DNA from: an uncultured Collinsella sp.
GTDB taxonomy: Bacteria; Actinomycetota; Coriobacteriia; Coriobacteriales; Coriobacteriaceae
Assembly: GCA_900543275.1 (NCBI GenBank)
Contig: UQQL01000085.1
Coordinates: forward strand, 1 to 6,374
Length of the DNA: 6,374 nt
Reading direction: 5' to 3'
Notes under the pieces: generated by a model
The model's input: the letters and a program-made list of their open reading frames with translations, nothing else
Database searches by the model: none
What the model was told of the DNA's origin: nothing
Program-made: the position numbers and the translations under genes
In this document: one piece after another, positions 5,892-6,374 of the stretch
How positions within the stretch are numbered: position 1 is the stretch's first letter
How the letters are laid out: every line of letters begins with the position of its first letter

Positions 5892-5926
5892 GCGGCCCGC
5901 GTCGGCCGCAACCAACGTGTGCGGCC
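5892..5926 (-). repeat. Mutually exclusive GC stems in the nagB leader
   Basis: In the minus direction the segment GCGGCC (5909-5904) can pair with the upstream GGCCGC (5926-5921; 7 bp if the flanking A-T is counted). It can equally pair with the downstream GGCCGC (5897-5892, 6-nt loop). Only one stem can form at a time, which is the geometry of an RNA switch. In such GC-rich sequence it may be coincidental. Confidence 0.35.
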
Positions 5927-5998
5927 ACCAGGGCGAGGTCGCGTAATGTATGTGTCTCGTGTCTAGCCGCGTCGAGGCCCCTGCCCGTCCACGGTGAC

Positions 5999-6018
5999 CC
6001 GAAGCCTTTTAGCTTCGG
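5999..6018 (-). repeat. Hairpin CCGAAGC / GCTTCGG
   Basis: A perfect 7-bp stem (5999-6005 with 6012-6018) encloses a 6-nt loop, AT-rich on either strand. No U-tract follows in the minus direction (GTCACC follows), so it looks like an intercistronic stem-loop rather than a terminator. Confidence 0.5.
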
Positions 6019-6035
6019 ACAAATCCCATCTTGCC

Positions 6036-6069
6036 ACGGAGGGCGTCCTCTTTCAAGGGCGCCCTCCGT
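6036..6069 (-). repeat. Strong hairpin downstream of the PTS gene
   Basis: ACGGAGGGCG (6036-6045) and CGCCCTCCGT (6060-6069) are exact 10-bp complements, and the stem may extend by two further G-C pairs past a mismatch. It lies about 40 nt after the PTS stop codon. In the minus direction it is followed by GGCAAGATGG rather than T's, so intrinsic termination is doubtful. It could protect the 3' end of the PTS message or cause partial termination. Confidence 0.55.
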
Positions 6070-6109
6070 AAACGTGTTTGAATTGTAGGCTAATGGCCAC
6101 GTGCACTTG

Positions 6110-6374
6110 CTAGCGCTCGCGAGCAACGATGAGCTGGTCCATCTCTTCGACATGCACGCCAACGGAGCCCTTGATGCTCGAGAACTCAACAGAGTTGCAC
6201 ACCAAGATGGGAACCGTCACATCGTAGCCCTCGGCAGCAATTGCCTCGCGATCGAACTCAATGAGCACATCGCCCTTATGGACGATGTCACCCACTTGCG
6301 CATGTACGGTAAAGTGTTTGCCCTCAAGCTGAACAGTGTCCAAACCAACGTGGATGAGCACGTCCAAGCCATCG
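6110..6374 (-). CDS. PTS glucose-type EIIA domain, C-terminal part (5' end outside the window)
   Basis: The visible 87 residues are the C-terminal half of a glucose-family phosphotransferase EIIA domain. This domain takes phosphate from HPr and passes it to the EIIB domain during sugar uptake. The opening DGLDVLIHVGLDTVQLEGKH contains the phospho-accepting histidine (visible residue 8, codon 6350-6352) in the family IHxGxDTVxLxG signature. VHKGDVLIEFD and VPILVCNS are the later conserved strands. The stop codon is TAG at 6110-6112. The frame runs through the right edge, so the TTG at 6365-6367 is not a start. Whether this is a stand-alone Crr or the last domain of a multi-domain IICBA permease cannot be seen. 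Co-direction with nagB favours an amino-sugar (N-acetylglucosamine-type) transporter, which is inference. Confidence 0.92.
   Translation of the reverse strand, partial: DGLDVLIHVGLDTVQLEGKHFTVHAQVGDIVHKGDVLIEFDREAIAAEGYDVTVPILVCNSVEFSSIKGSVGVHVEEMDQLIVARER

Larger units (their letters stand above)
5838..6109 (-). other. PTS-nagB intergenic region with several stem-loops
   Basis: No gene is supported in these 272 nt. In the minus direction it holds a TACAAT box (6087-6082) that could be a nagB -10 but lacks a clear -35. A strong hairpin (6069-6036), a second hairpin (6018-5999) and a GC-rich block (5926-5892) with competing stems follow. None is followed by a U-tract, so I see no intrinsic terminator between the PTS gene and nagB, and read-through into nagB is possible. 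No LicT/BglG-type antiterminator sequence or clear NagR-like operator was recognised. Confidence 0.5.

Noticed and set aside
5838..5915. In-frame 26-residue N-terminal extension of NagB
   Set aside because: The extension is not NagB-like. The internal ATG has a good Shine-Dalgarno and matches the family start.
5160..5966. + strand 268-codon open frame across nagB
   Set aside because: It is very rich in Gly and Val and mirrors nagB codons. NagB on the minus strand explains the sequence fully.
6365..6367. TTG as the start of the PTS gene
   Set aside because: The frame continues to the window edge with family-conserved residues, so this is an internal Leu codon.
1..6374. tRNA, rRNA, CRISPR arrays, insertion sequences
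   Set aside because: No cloverleaf, rRNA segment, regularly spaced repeat array or transposase fragment was seen.

Overview
The window reads as ordinary chromosome from a GC-rich, Gram-positive gut-type bacterium. I favour a Coriobacteriia (Collinsella-like) actinobacterium. The basis is a GC-rich coding style with C/G-ending codons, a 242-residue NagB of the short Bacillus-type form, a stand-alone YhbY, a sugar PTS EIIA domain, and a very large orphan ATPase regulator with a C-terminal SARP/BTAD DNA-binding module. The lineage is an inference from protein style; no rRNA or other marker is present.

Layout. Bases 1-245 hold no gene but are rich in hairpins: a perfect palindrome at the left edge, several GC stems, and a strong intrinsic terminator (195-226) that ends only 20 nt before the next start codon. 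On the + strand follow a class I SAM-dependent methyltransferase (246-1133) and the ribosome-assembly protein YhbY (1292-1591). A terminator (1629-1662) then closes the rightward genes. It overlaps the stop codon of the convergent leftward gene, a 999-residue P-loop ATPase/SARP transcriptional regulator (1661-4660). Upstream of that regulator is a 388-nt gene-free stretch (4661-5048) with a 14-bp near-perfect direct repeat, three CTTG heptads at 11-12 bp spacing, and inverted repeats. Next on the minus strand come a strong terminator (5049-5076), nagB (5109-5837), a 272-nt gap with three groups of stem-loops (5838-6109), and the C-terminus of a PTS EIIA (glucose-type) domain running off the right edge (6110-6374).

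How the parts fit. The PTS protein and NagB are consecutive and co-directional. That suits uptake and phosphorylation of an amino sugar followed by deamination of glucosamine-6-phosphate to fructose-6-phosphate. nagA and the PTS permease domains are not visible, so the sugar is inferred. The regulator sits downstream of nagB but is separated by a strong terminator and its own long upstream region, so it is probably an independent unit with unknown targets. The methyltransferase and yhbY are co-directional but 158 nt apart, and nothing in the sequence ties their functions together.

I did not find a clearly new multi-gene system. The parts that best deserve a second look are the terminator/leader in front of the methyltransferase, the repeat-bearing region upstream of the SARP regulator, and the stem-loop-rich PTS-nagB junction.
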